The notes under the pieces were generated by a model. The model was not told the DNA's origin. It searched no databases and saw only the letters and a program-made list of their open reading frames with translations. A stretch of DNA of 64,000 nucleotides from Skeletonema tropicum. Its lineage: Eukaryota; Bacillariophyta; Thalassiosirophyceae; Thalassiosirales; Thalassiosiraceae. The position numbers and the translations under genes were made by a program. The stretch lies in contig CM074138.1 of the NCBI GenBank assembly GCA_037178625.1, forward strand, positions 1,736,001 through 1,800,000. Direction: 5' to 3'. Of this stretch, positions 30,101 through 40,506 are shown in pieces (position 1 is the stretch's first letter; each line of letters begins with the position of its first letter).

Positions 30101-32544
30101 GACCAGGTGATATAAAGAGGTCGTACAAGACGACAGAAAGTTCAGCCAATCCCTGAACTGGGATATGGTTAGAGGCCCAGAAGGTGAGAAGCAGAGCTGC
30201 CGGGAGGGATCCTGAGAGAGACCGAGGTGCCCTAGCCCTAGCAAGGTACATACGACCACAGACTCAGAGAGAGATCCCAGCAGGGACGCCCTGGTTCAAC
30301 GCCTCACACATCCGAAAATGTATGAGAGTGAAGATGATGAGGGAGAGTAAAATATCGTCGCCGTCTGGAAGGAAGATTTTACTGCGAAGTTTGCGGCAAA
30401 TGGCACCTCACCATGGGCCGATTGTGGTATGGATAATCGCAAGAGAAAGAGAGACCACCCCGGGAGGGGAGGATAAAGAGTCTGAATTCGATGAGAGTGG
30501 ATTGAAGATCTAGAGGAGACGCTGAGCGCTGAACAACCGAGAAATAGATAGGCCCGTCAAAGAGCGAGATATAACTCCCAGGGAGTCATGGGATAAAGTA
30601 AAAGTGCCAGGCCTCTGATCCGTTCCAGCGTGCGGATAAGTGCTGAAGAGAGCCAAAGGAATGATGCCCTGATGATAAGGTCATGTTTCCAGAGGGGCAG
30701 ATAGATGACTTGCCCCGCATTGAGTGAAGTCCGAAGAGGGACAGATAGAAGAATTGCCCATAGAGACACTAAAATCATGTCGAATTAATTGCCGAGCAAT
30801 GAATCGAGAACCAGATAAAAGACCGAAGAGTATGGATAGAGTAAAATCCCCCGAGGGGGCGGAGAAAAGTCCCACAGAGGGAGAACGATAGAAGACTTGC
30901 CCACGTCAGGCCAGTCAACTAAATTGAGCAGAGCGAATGAATTGCTGAGAATTAACTCGATGGACGATTGGTCGTGCGACCGTGATATGTATTGCCATAA
31001 GGCCACTGATTTATTTCAGATGATAGATTTTTTTGACGATTGATTTTCAGATGAATGATTTTTAGGGGTCGAGCTCCAAATCCCAATCCAATTTTTTTTT
31101 CCAGAGGGGGTAACAAACCATAACAATGAGACCACCAATTCCGTTCGATATAACCACAACTCGGCCGCCCTCGCAAAAAACACTTGTCAACGAAAAACAC
31201 CGTCCATGATAATTGTTATGGTCGAAAATCCAAAAAGACACCTCAACTTAATCATCGATATCACGACCCGTAATATTGCCCTCTTGGCAGGTAGTCGAGA
31301 TAGATTGACGGCCAAACCAGGCCGAGAGAGTGCAGACTGTTCATTAGAACGTGCCGAGACTGGGGCCGTTTAGGCCGATGTTGGCATATAGATGCCGAGA
31401 TATTGGGGCCATTTAGGCCGATGTTGGCAGAAACTGAGTAACATCATCAGACAACTTCCCCGTGACGACAAACTCCGCTCCCCAACCAGTAATAAAACCG
31501 ATATTAGCGACAACAATAACGTACATCTTTCCCCCATCGAGATGAGAAGCCAAACAAGGAAATTTACTCCCCAAGAACGGCGAACCCAATGGAAACTCGC
31601 TATCATCATCCCAACGTAGAAGAGGTTGCAAATATTGACAGGTGCCACCGCTGGTTGATCCTTAGTAGCCCGTGTGCTTAAGTTTCCCACGAACTGGTCG
31701 CCCTCCGGATCGTAAAAGGGGAGGGTGCCATGAGTTAATTCGAACGAACCGTCGGATAGCATAGTGATCAAGGAGATGCCACAAAGCAAATCAATGAATA
31801 ATCAGTCATGGTGGCGAGGCGCCCCTTATCCGTCCCTCCGAACTGGCGGAGAACTGCTTTATTGAAGGCAGGGGTTGACAATGTGTCTCTGGAGGCCGTG
31901 AGGGAACCTCCCGTTCCGATAGCAGAAATGGCCGAAGAAATAAAATTTAGCCGATGAAGAGTCGATAGAAAATAAGAGGTGAGAAATATTCGAGATGAAT
32001 GATCATGGTATGACCGTGATTTTAGAAGCCGAAAAATCCCCCTTGATATTTATTCTGGGCGCCACCAACCCCTAATGTCCCTCCCGACGAATTAAAAAAG
32101 GACCGAAAGGTCAGAAATAGCTGGCCACATGGACCGATAGAGAATTGGCAGATATCATGCCGAGAAGAAAGCCTGACCAGGCTGATCGAGATATGGCAGG
32201 TATCGTGCCGATTTTTTGGGGCCGCATGGACCGATGATACCAGAGGCAGACTGCCGAGATGTTGTGGCCGTATAGACCGATAGGGTTTGGCTGATAGAGG
32301 CCATTGGCAGACTGCCAAGATATTGGGGTCGTATAGACCGATAGGGTTTGGCTGATAGAGGCCATTGGCAGACTGCCAAGATATTGGGGCCGTATAGACC
32401 GATAGTTGGCTGATAGAGGCCGATCGTGGCAGACTGCCGAGATATTGGGGCCGTATAGACCGATAGGGGTTGGCTGATAGAGGCCAGATTTACTATGCTG
32501 ACTTTTAAATGACTACTGCTGGTACGGACCGACATGGTAGCAAT
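27172..32544. other. 5.4-kb degenerate region without recognisable genes
   Basis: Bounded by repeats R/A on the left and A on the right. From about 28.4 to 31.1 kb the plus strand is visibly purine-rich (GAGAGA, AAGAGA). This opens many Ser/Leu-rich frames on the minus strand (for example 27741-28427, 29192-29782, 31370-31789), none with a domain I recognise. GATAGAAGA(C/A)TTGCCCA-like words recur near 30.7-30.9 kb. The right end holds a 61-bp minisatellite. It looks like decayed mobile or satellite DNA. Confidence 0.45.
32215..32486. repeat. 61-bp minisatellite, about 4.5 units
   Basis: Units begin CGATAG at 32278, 32339, 32400 and 32461, exactly 61 bp apart. Each contains TTGGCTGATAGAGGCC, GCAGACTGCC(A/G)AGATATTG and GGGGCCGTATAGAC. 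The unit is not a multiple of three. Diverged relatives (GCCGAGATATTGGGGCC) occur at 31393-31412. Confidence 0.9.
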
Positions 32545-32746
32545 AAAAAAGATGAAACAGCTATAGGATTGTTCTACACGATATTGGTGCTTGATGAACA
32601 ATGTCCATGGCTGTTCTCTCTCTCTCAACATCCACTCTGTCTGTCCCTACTTAACGACCAGAGCGATGCGAGAAGCCGGAAGAAAGAGGAGGAGAAAAGA
32701 CAGGTGTGACAAGGCTCAATCTCGTGCGGGCCAAGTCTACCTGTGA
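32545..32746. repeat. Direct repeat A, copy 2 (202 bp)
   Basis: Second copy of 26783-26980 with a 4-bp insertion (CTTA) after GTCTGTCCCTA. It is followed closely by the 3' flank of TRMO. Confidence 0.9.
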
Positions 32747-33097
32747 GTTTTTATGTGATGATGTAATAGATGGACAAACTCTGAATGTTCTGAAAGCAGC
32801 TAGCTTGTAGCTTGCTCACTTCTTGGGGTACATTATAGGGTACATTAAAAGTTGTAGAAGTTCAAAGTTCGTATCATTTGAGACTCTTCTCAGTGCAGTG
32901 ACGAGCTTCATGTGCACTTTACAAAGAAGGCAGCTTACCAAGTACATAAGTAATAGCTATGTCTCTCAAGCAGGTACTCAGTGCATTATTCAGTGACAAG
33001 CTCCTTATGGAAAAATGATAACACGATATTTTCATTTTAAAATGGACATTATTTCCTGAGATAAACTACTGTAGCTAAGACACACCAACCATGATGT

Positions 33098-34366
33098 CTA
33101 TTCTTCTTCCAGCAATTTGATAGATACAACAGTCACTCTATCCTCTGCACCACTTCCAACAGATGTCGATCGCTTCGTATTTGATGTCTCATCTACAACA
33201 TACTGGATCAGCAAGTTATCGAGCTGCTGTGTACAAACATCCGTGCCAACATCCCCCATTCCTCCATTGGCAGCTGTAGAAGCACCTTGTAATCTCGTGG
33301 CCCTTTCCGCTTGAAACTTACCCTCTCTTGCCTTCTTCGTTTGAAAGTTACTCCGCACATCAATTGCTAGCACTTGTCGAATGCATTCTACAGCATACTT
33401 CACTGTCTCTTGTACAGATGACTCTCCATATCGTTGTCCATAGAATTGTAATGCATCCTTGTCCTTTTCTAGAATTCGCGTCAGATCATCTAATGCATCT
33501 TGTCCAATCTCCACATTCCTCTGAGTCGCCAGACCACCTTCCACCCAAGAAGGCATCCTGACATTATCCTCCGGTACAGAATCATACGTTGGTACAAAGG
33601 GCTTGATATCCAACACAGGCGTTCCATCCACCAAATCCAATCCAGAAATATGAATGACCACTCGTTCTTCTGTATGTTTTGTTTTTGGAATCCTTTCAAT
33701 CCTATCAATTTTACACAGCGTTATCCCAATAGGATTATACCGATGCGGTGATCTCGTAGCATATATCCCAACCTTCTTCCCACCCAATGCCGGTGGTGAA
33801 ATCTTACTCTTGATCCGTTTTGGATTGGACGACTTGGTATTCAAGTGAAAGACAAATAGTATCCAAATGTGACTGTATTGTTCAAGACCGATGACAGAGG
33901 ATGCAGAGGAGGCATCTCCGATTTTTTCTAGTTCGATGATACCTCGAGCGTTGGGGCAGAGGAGTCCTTGGCGTGGTGTGCCGACGCAGAGTCGATAGAT
34001 GCTGCGGATTGTTCCGACACGTTTTAGGAATATACCTCCATCTGCTTGTGTTTCATCTTCAATCGTTGGTGGTTTTTGCTTTTTCTTTTGTGATAATATC
34101 ATACTATGCGTCTCTTCTTTCTCCACATTATCATGGGCGTTGTTGTTTGGGTCTGCCATCTGAGATGATGCACTATTCTCCTTCACTTGACGCTGCAGCA
34201 TGGCCACCTGATTTTCTAAATGCTTGCATCTCTCCTCCGCTCGGCGCAATTTCTCTTGCGTAGATAATGTTGAAGGGACTAGAGATGATGCGATGGCGAC
34301 TGATGCTGCAGCTGTGGCAATCGCAAGTGCCGTGCTGGGTGTTACTGACCAGCTACTTGAAGGCAT
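33098..34366 (-). CDS. TRMO: tRNA (N6-threonylcarbamoyladenosine) methyltransferase, TRMO/TsaA family
   Basis: 422 residues from the first ATG at 34366; the frame is open 25 codons further without ATG. The TsaA-like domain has VGTIRSIY, GTPRQGLLCPNARGIIEL (129 onward), SHIWILFVFHLN, GIYATRSPHRYNPIGIT and LDLVDGTPVLDIKPFVP, the full set of YaeB/TRMO motifs. Family role: SAM-dependent methylation of t6A at tRNA position 37. Extra parts are an Ala-rich hydrophobic N-terminal segment (about 12-32, possible membrane anchor or targeting), a short coiled coil (about 36-65) and a long C-terminal helical region. The family often has a short C-terminal domain after DIKP; here it is about 150 residues. 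A relic of its 3' end lies at 24.05-24.35 kb. Confidence 0.87.
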   Translation of the reverse strand: MPSSSWSVTPSTALAIATAAASVAIASSLVPSTLSTQEKLRRAEERCKHLENQVAMLQRQVKENSASSQMADPNNNAHDNVEKEETHSMILSQKKKQKPPTIEDETQADGGIFLKRVGTIRSIYRLCVGTPRQGLLCPNARGIIELEKIGDASSASSVIGLEQYSHIWILFVFHLNTKSSNPKRIKSKISPPALGGKKVGIYATRSPHRYNPIGITLCKIDRIERIPKTKHTEERVVIHISGLDLVDGTPVLDIKPFVPTYDSVPEDNVRMPSWVEGGLATQRNVEIGQDALDDLTRILEKDKDALQFYGQRYGESSVQETVKYAVECIRQVLAIDVRSNFQTKKAREGKFQAERATRLQGASTAANGGMGDVGTDVCTQQLDNLLIQYVVDETSNTKRSTSVGSGAEDRVTVVSIKLLEEE

Positions 34367-34705
34367 TGTTGTAGGGGTCGTCACTGGCTGCAGATGAAAT
34401 GTAGCCTGTTGACTGGTATGATGGAAGATATTCTGCGCCACATTGCCTCTTCTGGGATAGCAGCTCCTAGGATAATTTTAAGTACGTAAAAAATACGAGA
34501 AAGTACTAATTCTTATGTTAGATCAGAACGAAGATGGGCCTCTAATTTTCTATTTAAGTCGTCCCCTGATGGCTCTGACAGCCACTCAAAAACAAATCAG
34601 TCAAAAATCTCCTTACTTTTACTTTCACAGAACAAACTCGGCTATCCTTTCCTGCGGCGATTTGGAGTATGTTCATGCTGTGAACAACCACTACAACGCA
34701 ACAAA
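34367..34705. promoter_or_regulatory. Divergent promoter region between TRMO and DBP9
   Basis: About 340 bp between two outward-facing start codons. No specific motif is assigned. Confidence 0.4.
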
Positions 34706-36841
34706 ATGGCATCCACCACCACCAACAACATCCTCGACAGTCAAACCTTCCCCGAACTCTGCACCTCCATCGGCATCGACGCCCGTCTCCGCAAGGCCCT
34801 CTCCCGCCTCAACTATGTCCATCCCACACTCGTCCAATCCAAATCCATCCCGCTAGCATTAACCAGTGGACGTGATTTGTTAGTTCGTGCGCGTACGGGG
34901 AGTGGAAAGACTTTGGCGTATAGTATACCCGTAATTCAAAAGATTTTGGCAAAAAAGAGTTTGTTGGAGGAGCGTGGTGAGGATAGTGGTGACGATGATG
35001 ATGAGGAGGATGCAGCAGGAAGTGATGGCGCTACAGTCAAGGGGGTGATTCTTGTACCAACACGAGAATTGTGTACGCAGGTTGCCAAAGTAATTGATGA
35101 TTTGACCTATTACTGTGCTGATCAGGTCAAGGTTGTTGTTCTATCGAGTAGTAGCACCAACAAAAAGGGTGGCAACCATGTCAGTGCCCTCCAACAAGAA
35201 GCATTATTACGTGATCAACCTGATATTGTTGTAGCAACACCTGCAGGACTGGTCACTCATGTTCGTAGTGGAAAGTTGAATTTGAAAAAGAGTGTTGAAA
35301 CTCTTGTGGTAGATGAGGCTGACTTGATTATGTCGTTTGGGTATGCCAATGATGTGACTGAGATTATGAAGTCACTGCCCAAGACATGTCAGGGCTTCCT
35401 CATGTCGGCGACGCTATCTCCAGAACTGAACAAGCTGAAACATGTCGTGTTACACTCTCCTGCCGTGCTCAAATTGGAGGAAGATGACGAGAATGATGCC
35501 GCCAACAATGCAAAGGATGGAAACCTCCTACAATTCTACCTAGATTTGCCAAGCAAGGATAAGTTTCTTGTGCTGTATGTGTTTGTGAAATTGGGATTAT
35601 TGAAAGGCAAAGGATTGTTCTTTGTCAACACTATCGATGGAGGGTATCGCCTCAAGCTCTTTCTGGAGCAGTTCCATATTCGGAGTGCTGTACTGAATGC
35701 AGAGCTACCATTGCGAAGTAGGTTGAACATCATTGAGCACTTTAATGTCGGTAACTTTGACTATTTGATTGCAACCGACGAAGCTACAGATGTGGGCGGT
35801 AAATCTCAAACTGAAGATGAGAATGAGGCTGTTAAAAAGAAGTCCAAGAAATCGAACAAAAGGAGAAAACGCGATGGTGAATATGGAGTATCGCGTGGTT
35901 TGGACTTTCGTGGTGTTTCCTTCGTTGTCAATGTCGATCTTCCTGTGTCTCCGGAATCTTATACACATAGAATTGGTCGAACAGCACGTGGTGGAGCGAA
36001 TGGTGTAGCGTTGACTCTATTGGATAGCTCGAAGAATGAAGAGGCGGAGATGCTCTTTGACATTCAAGACAGTCAGCCTACCAAAGCGGCCATGAATGGA
36101 AGTGGTGACGGTGACTTGAAGGAATCTACGGAAGATGGTGTTCCAGAAGAAGGTGGCGCGGGGATGCATCCACAGGTGCAAAGGCAACCCTGTCCATTAG
36201 ACTTTGACTTGAAAGAAATCGAAGGCTTTCGGTACAGGGTGGAAGATGTTGCTCGAGCCGTTACTAAAGTTGCGATCCGTGAAACACGTGCGGCAGAAGT
36301 GAAGGCCGAAATTCTCAATTCAGAGCGCCTCCAAGCTCACTTTGACGAAAATCCGGCAGATCTTCAGCTCTTGCAGCATGATCGACAAGCAACCAAAATT
36401 ACCAAGGTGCAGGATCACTTGAAGCATGTGCCAACCTACATGCTACCCCGTGGTATGCAAGTTGCAGAGGTATCTCGAAAGAGGCGCAAGAAGAAAACAA
36501 GAAGTCAGCGTATTGCTGCCAGTCGGGCTGATCGAGCACGGAATAAGAGCAATGATCCTTTACAAAACTTTGATGGCGATGTTAACATGGATGGATTGGT
36601 AGATGACGATGTCGACAACAATGAAGAAGTCGAGGTAGACGAGGACAAGTTTTTCGAGGGCGTAGAAGAAGATGAAGAGGTAACGAAGGCAGACAAGAAT
36701 CAACAGTACTTGGACGCGATGCAAGACGAGGGTTATGGTAAAAGTACCGCAGGTCGAAATGCTTGGAAACAAAAGCACAACAAAGGAAAGTTTAATAGGA
36801 AGAAAATGCAGGAGAAACATGAACAACTCAATAAATGGTAA
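34706..36841 (+). CDS. DBP9: DEAD-box RNA helicase DBP9/DDX56
   Basis: 711 residues, single exon, start in AAAATGGCA context. Helicase motifs in order: Q-motif region HPTLVQSKSIPLAL, motif I ARTGSGKT (62-69), PTREL (118-122), TPAGL, DEAD (203-206), SAT (234-236), FVNTIDGGYRLKLFLEQF, SRGLDFRGVSFVVN and HRIGRTARGG (about 420). TFPELCTSIGIDARLRKAL at the start, and IATDEATD with an acidic/basic insert before RGLDF, are typical of Dbp9/DDX56. Acts in the nucleolus in assembly of the large ribosomal subunit. An acidic insert (about 88-110) and a Lys/Arg-rich tail (RKRRKKKTRSQRIAASRADR, and KGKFNRKKMQEKHEQLNKW at the end) fit a nucleolar protein. Confidence 0.93.
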   Translation: MASTTTNNILDSQTFPELCTSIGIDARLRKALSRLNYVHPTLVQSKSIPLALTSGRDLLVRARTGSGKTLAYSIPVIQKILAKKSLLEERGEDSGDDDDEEDAAGSDGATVKGVILVPTRELCTQVAKVIDDLTYYCADQVKVVVLSSSSTNKKGGNHVSALQQEALLRDQPDIVVATPAGLVTHVRSGKLNLKKSVETLVVDEADLIMSFGYANDVTEIMKSLPKTCQGFLMSATLSPELNKLKHVVLHSPAVLKLEEDDENDAANNAKDGNLLQFYLDLPSKDKFLVLYVFVKLGLLKGKGLFFVNTIDGGYRLKLFLEQFHIRSAVLNAELPLRSRLNIIEHFNVGNFDYLIATDEATDVGGKSQTEDENEAVKKKSKKSNKRRKRDGEYGVSRGLDFRGVSFVVNVDLPVSPESYTHRIGRTARGGANGVALTLLDSSKNEEAEMLFDIQDSQPTKAAMNGSGDGDLKESTEDGVPEEGGAGMHPQVQRQPCPLDFDLKEIEGFRYRVEDVARAVTKVAIRETRAAEVKAEILNSERLQAHFDENPADLQLLQHDRQATKITKVQDHLKHVPTYMLPRGMQVAEVSRKRRKKKTRSQRIAASRADRARNKSNDPLQNFDGDVNMDGLVDDDVDNNEEVEVDEDKFFEGVEEDEEVTKADKNQQYLDAMQDEGYGKSTAGRNAWKQKHNKGKFNRKKMQEKHEQLNKW

Positions 36842-37566
36842 GCTAGATAGTTATGCTAATGCCTAAACGATGCATGAACGAGGAAAATCTACTTAGACAC
36901 CCATACAGTATTTTTTGTTTAGGCGATAGCTGATCCATTTTCGTGCTTGTTAAGGAGTCAAACCTTGCTTCATTTGCGTGTAGTACTTACATCACTTGGT
37001 TGCCAATTCCTTCAGGTCAACACTTCTCGTACTAGCTTGCCGCTTGGCATATTATATGTCGCTGAATCTGTTGAGTACATTTTCTTCATTATGACAGTGT
37101 TTGCTTCATGTCTATCATTTCCTTGCTTGTCCGAGCGAAGCTTGGCTTCTTTTACTCTATCCGCACAGAATCTCCGTTACATTGACAACGAGAACGAGCC
37201 TCATTGGCAATATGAAGCGGCTGAGATGTGCCATGCAATGTAAAACGGATTCACTGAATGCATGCATGCATTGGATTTCGCCAACCTGGTATATTTTCTG
37301 ACTTAATTTTAGCACAGGCCTGATCATTTAAATGTTTAGATTGTTAATAGAAGTACTCATTCATGATATAGACCATATTGTTCGAAAATTTCTTTACAAT
37401 CAAATCAACCATCGCTTTGTTAATTTTTGTATCGTGCTCATCGTCCTGTTATTGTAATCTATCACTTTCCAACGATACATAAACAAATGTTACGAAAGAG
37501 CCGCATACCTACCACGCATAGGTACATTCCAGTCGAGTATTAATTGCTCTGAAATGACTCAAATAT
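36842..37566. other. Convergent intergenic region, no supported gene
   Basis: Between the DBP9 stop and the BolA stop. Small plus-strand frames at 36947-37301 have no recognisable features. No repeats seen. Confidence 0.4.
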
Positions 37567-38103
37567 TTATTCATCAGGAGTTTTGCAAATCATCGAGTCC
37601 ACAGCATGCACCGGCCCCTGTAGTTCTTCCCAAAGTGCTTTATAAACTAGTTGCTGCCGTTGCACTGGGCGCTTTCCCTCAAATAAGGCAGATTTTACTT
37701 CAATAGATATGTGCGATCCGTTGGGGTCGTCGTACGCGCCTGTGTTTCAGTGCAAAACAAATTGCACCGTTCATGACGGATGTAGAGGAACAACGAAAGA
37801 GATATAAAAATAAGAATGATGAAGAGGAATTTACACCATTGCGCAAATTCAAGAGAACAACATAATAATTGACATACCAATTACTTTCACATCATCTGTT
37901 TCTAGCGCTGTCATGATTTTTTTCGTGCAAGTGTCCACAATTGATGTGTCTGGGGGAGTGGATGACATGAAACGAGAGGTTAGTGAAGGTGCGACATGTC
38001 TCGAACCGATTGCTGCTAAACCTCTACTGCTGCTCTGTGCAGTGAACGAGAGAGCGATTGTATTGATTTGGGCTAGGGTGGCGAGGCGGAGCAGGGACTT
38101 CAT
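37567..38103 (-). CDS. Mitochondrial BolA-like protein (BolA1 type), two exons
   Basis: Exons 37878..38103 and 37567..37739, with a 138-bp intron (37740..37877, GTATGT..ACAG); 132 residues. Exon 2 is only 57 codons and easily missed. The N terminus (MKSLLRLATLAQIN) is a likely mitochondrial presequence. The BolA domain begins VDTCTKKIMTALETDDVKVI, continues across the splice as GAYDDPNGSHISIEVKSALF, then EGKRPVQRQQLVYKALWEEL, and ends GPVHAVDSMICKTPDE. The conserved His near the C terminus (HAV) and the HI pair are kept, and the loop has no Cys, which fits BolA1 rather than BolA2/3. BolA proteins pair with monothiol glutaredoxins in iron-sulfur cluster handling. Confidence 0.88.
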
Positions 38104-38825
38104 CTCTTTGTTGCAGTAAATTGATGTATGGACGATGGACGGTGGTTGTAGTAGGCGGTGTGCGTGGCCGGCGGCCGGCGGGTAGATGGTGGCGAGTGCG
38201 TTGGCGGGCGGGCGGGCAGCAGGTGATTGTGGTGTTGCTGTTTCATCTTAGTTTTCTCGCAAAAGGTGAAATCTAGATACTTATGTTCGCATGATAGGGG
38301 AGAGACACGGCCAATCCCGTCGACAACTAGAACGGTAATTACGATAATATACTTAGTGAGTGCCAAATCAAGCCGGAAGAAGGAAAGCTCGGAAGCAATG
38401 GCGTCGCGGAAGGTCATGGAGTCGAAGCAATAATGATTTGAATTTGATGCGTCTCATGTCTCATGCAGATTCAAGTGAAGCGGCAAGTAATAGTAGTCTG
38501 ATGCATTCCCGTTGCTTTATCGTCATCGTATCAAACAGAGTCAGAGTGTTACATACTGAACAGAGAATACTAGTACTACAAGGGCCTTGTGAATCGACTA
38601 TTGCGTTTCCTCGTCAACGCTTTTTGCCACAACCAGCAAAATAGACCAAAAATCAATAACTTAGATATGTAGCCTCCGATACGGATATGTCTGTTTCTGA
38701 AGTCTCTCAATTTCGTCACCTGCCGATTACATCAGCGTTTTCCGCGTCAAAAACTGATCTTGAATATAGCTCTATGACGCGTTACAATCATAATTGATTG
38801 TGCTATGTGTTGATGAATGCTTTTG
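38104..38825. other. Intergenic, no supported gene
   Basis: A GC-rich stretch with GGCGGGCGGGCGGG occurs at 38190-38220 upstream of BolA. Short frames are unsupported. The first copy of the CATTCATCAACA-type repeat begins at about 38806. Confidence 0.4.
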
Positions 38826-39240
38826 CCAACTAACGTAGATAACCGGTTAGAGATGACTGTCACTTGATAGTGCAGTCAGGCTTGTAATGCTTAGAAGCAC
38901 ACGCTCAGCGAACACGAGGTTCTTTACTGTAGACAGTCATCTCGGCGCTAGCGACTTTCATTATGTTGATGAATGTTTTTGCCAATGACTGCACTATCAA
39001 GTGACAGTCATCTCTAGCCGATTATCTTCACTAGTTGGAGCATTCTAATGTTGCCCCTGGTGTTCAATATTATCACCATCCCCCCATCAGACCACAGGCT
39101 ACTCTACTGGCTGGCTACTGATGGCTCTTACTACTCTGGCTCTTACGTGCGCGGAGGTAGAGTACCTGACTCGGGGCTCGAACTAGCGACTTTCATTATG
39201 TTGATGAATGCTTTTGCCAACAAACGTAGATAACCGGTTA
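38806..39240 (-). repeat. Three copies of a short tRNA-like (SINE-like) repeat
   Basis: GTTGATGAATG(C/T)TTTTGCCAA occurs at 38808, 38964 and 39199. The fullest copy (about 39165-39240, minus strand) reads TTGGCAAAAGC, then TTCAT-CAACATA-ATGAA (a 5-bp stem with a 7-nt loop), then AGTTCGAGCCCC. That is an A-box-like, anticodon-arm-like and B-box-like order, as in a tRNA-derived SINE. The T-arm stem is not intact, so I do not call a functional tRNA. Confidence 0.5.
38826..39038. repeat. Fold-back element with 28-bp perfect inverted arms
   Basis: 38851-38878 (AGATGACTGTCACTTGATAG onward) is the exact reverse complement of 38986-39013. Imperfect complementarity continues outward for about 25 more bases (CCAACTAACGTAGATAACCGG versus the complement of 39014-39038). 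The loop of about 107 bp contains another copy of the GATGAATG(C/T)TTTTGCCAA repeat. Confidence 0.85.
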
Positions 39241-40506
39241 TGGCTTGGCGGCGCAGCATGATGGCCTTGACGGGTTGCCGATTTTGAGTTGTGGATGAAA
39301 AAATGAGCGCGTGCACATACAGGACGGAGTTCACAAGAAACCCTCGCTCTGATCGAGAGTTCGATGCTTCAAATGAGTTCGCAGGATCAGTCATGGAGGA
39401 CGGACCCTTCTATCGCGTCAAAATATCAGAAACAGTTGAATCTAAAGAAGAGTACAGGAAGTCCCTACAAAAAATTGAATCGGCGAGCGTCGCGTGCCTT
39501 TTACATAAGCACTGAGCACTGAGAGCCTTTACACTGACAACTGGTCAAAACACTCCAAATCCAAACCAAGACCAAGTCACTTCTCCTCTCCTAGAGGCTC
39601 ATGGATGCATTCGCATGGACACGAAAGAATGGAGCGTGCTCCTCTCAATCCAAGGTAGAAACCCCGTACCTCATCTGATCCTTGCTGGCAAAGACTTGCG
39701 TGAAGAAAAGTGGAGGACATCCAAAGAGGTTGTCATTCTGTTCAAGTTCAACTGCAGAAGGCAGCACTTGCGAGCACAGGAGGCCTGTTTGCGACTCACA
39801 TGTCATATTGATCGAGTCGTCAACTGAGAAATAGACTTTGTTTACAGCGAAGTAGGCACTGCACAGCGTCCGGCCATGACTCCAATGGCATCACAGAGGC
39901 CCGGGGTAAACGCAGGGTCATGGATTCGGACGATAGATGAAGATTGCCAGCTGTGGGTAAATGATGATAAGTACCTAACACAACTTATTGATTAGATAGA
40001 GCTGCGTACTTGTGGACTAAATACGCCCAAAGAAGATTGGAACATCAGACCATCGAGTCCTGGCTGGACTGAGTATAATTTTGACATTCACAACTAGGGT
40101 ACTTCTACCTTAGTGGACGATAGTACGGATGGGGATGGATACACTTGCGACAGTACACAGAAGAATCTGGTCCAAATGCAAGTGGCATTCCCACTTGGCA
40201 TGTCCTGCTTGTGATTAGGTCACGCGATAATAGCTACAGCCATTCTCCTATCCAGCAGCGGCAGACGAAAGGATTGCCTTTAAGTATTGAATTACTTTTG
40301 AGAGGAGGTTGAAATATGGGTGAAGTGTGTAGCTCATGTATGACTACGCTATACTGTATATGTATGTGAAGAAAAGAGAACCATAAGAAATAGTGAGAGA
40401 GGGAAATAATTACATCATCAGAATAGACGAGTTATGGCAGCCTATCCTAAACTCATTCCTACAATAACTATTATTAGTATGAGCTTTCGGCTTCTGTCCT
40501 CCAACA
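39241..40506. other. Intergenic, no recognised gene
   Basis: Two plus-strand frames, 39291-39515 (74 aa) and 39615-39827 (70 aa), start with ATG but show no domain. They may be remnants. The rest is AT-rich without clear repeats. Confidence 0.35.

Noticed and set aside
26783..32746. LTR retrotransposon bounded by direct repeat A
   Set aside because: The 198-202 bp direct repeats lack TG..CA ends and target duplication, no primer-binding site follows the left copy, and the 5.6-kb interior has no protease, reverse transcriptase or integrase motifs.
39291..39827. Two short plus-strand ORFs (74 and 70 aa)
   Set aside because: No domain, no mutual splice that makes a longer protein, and adjacency to repeats; kept only as intergenic notes.
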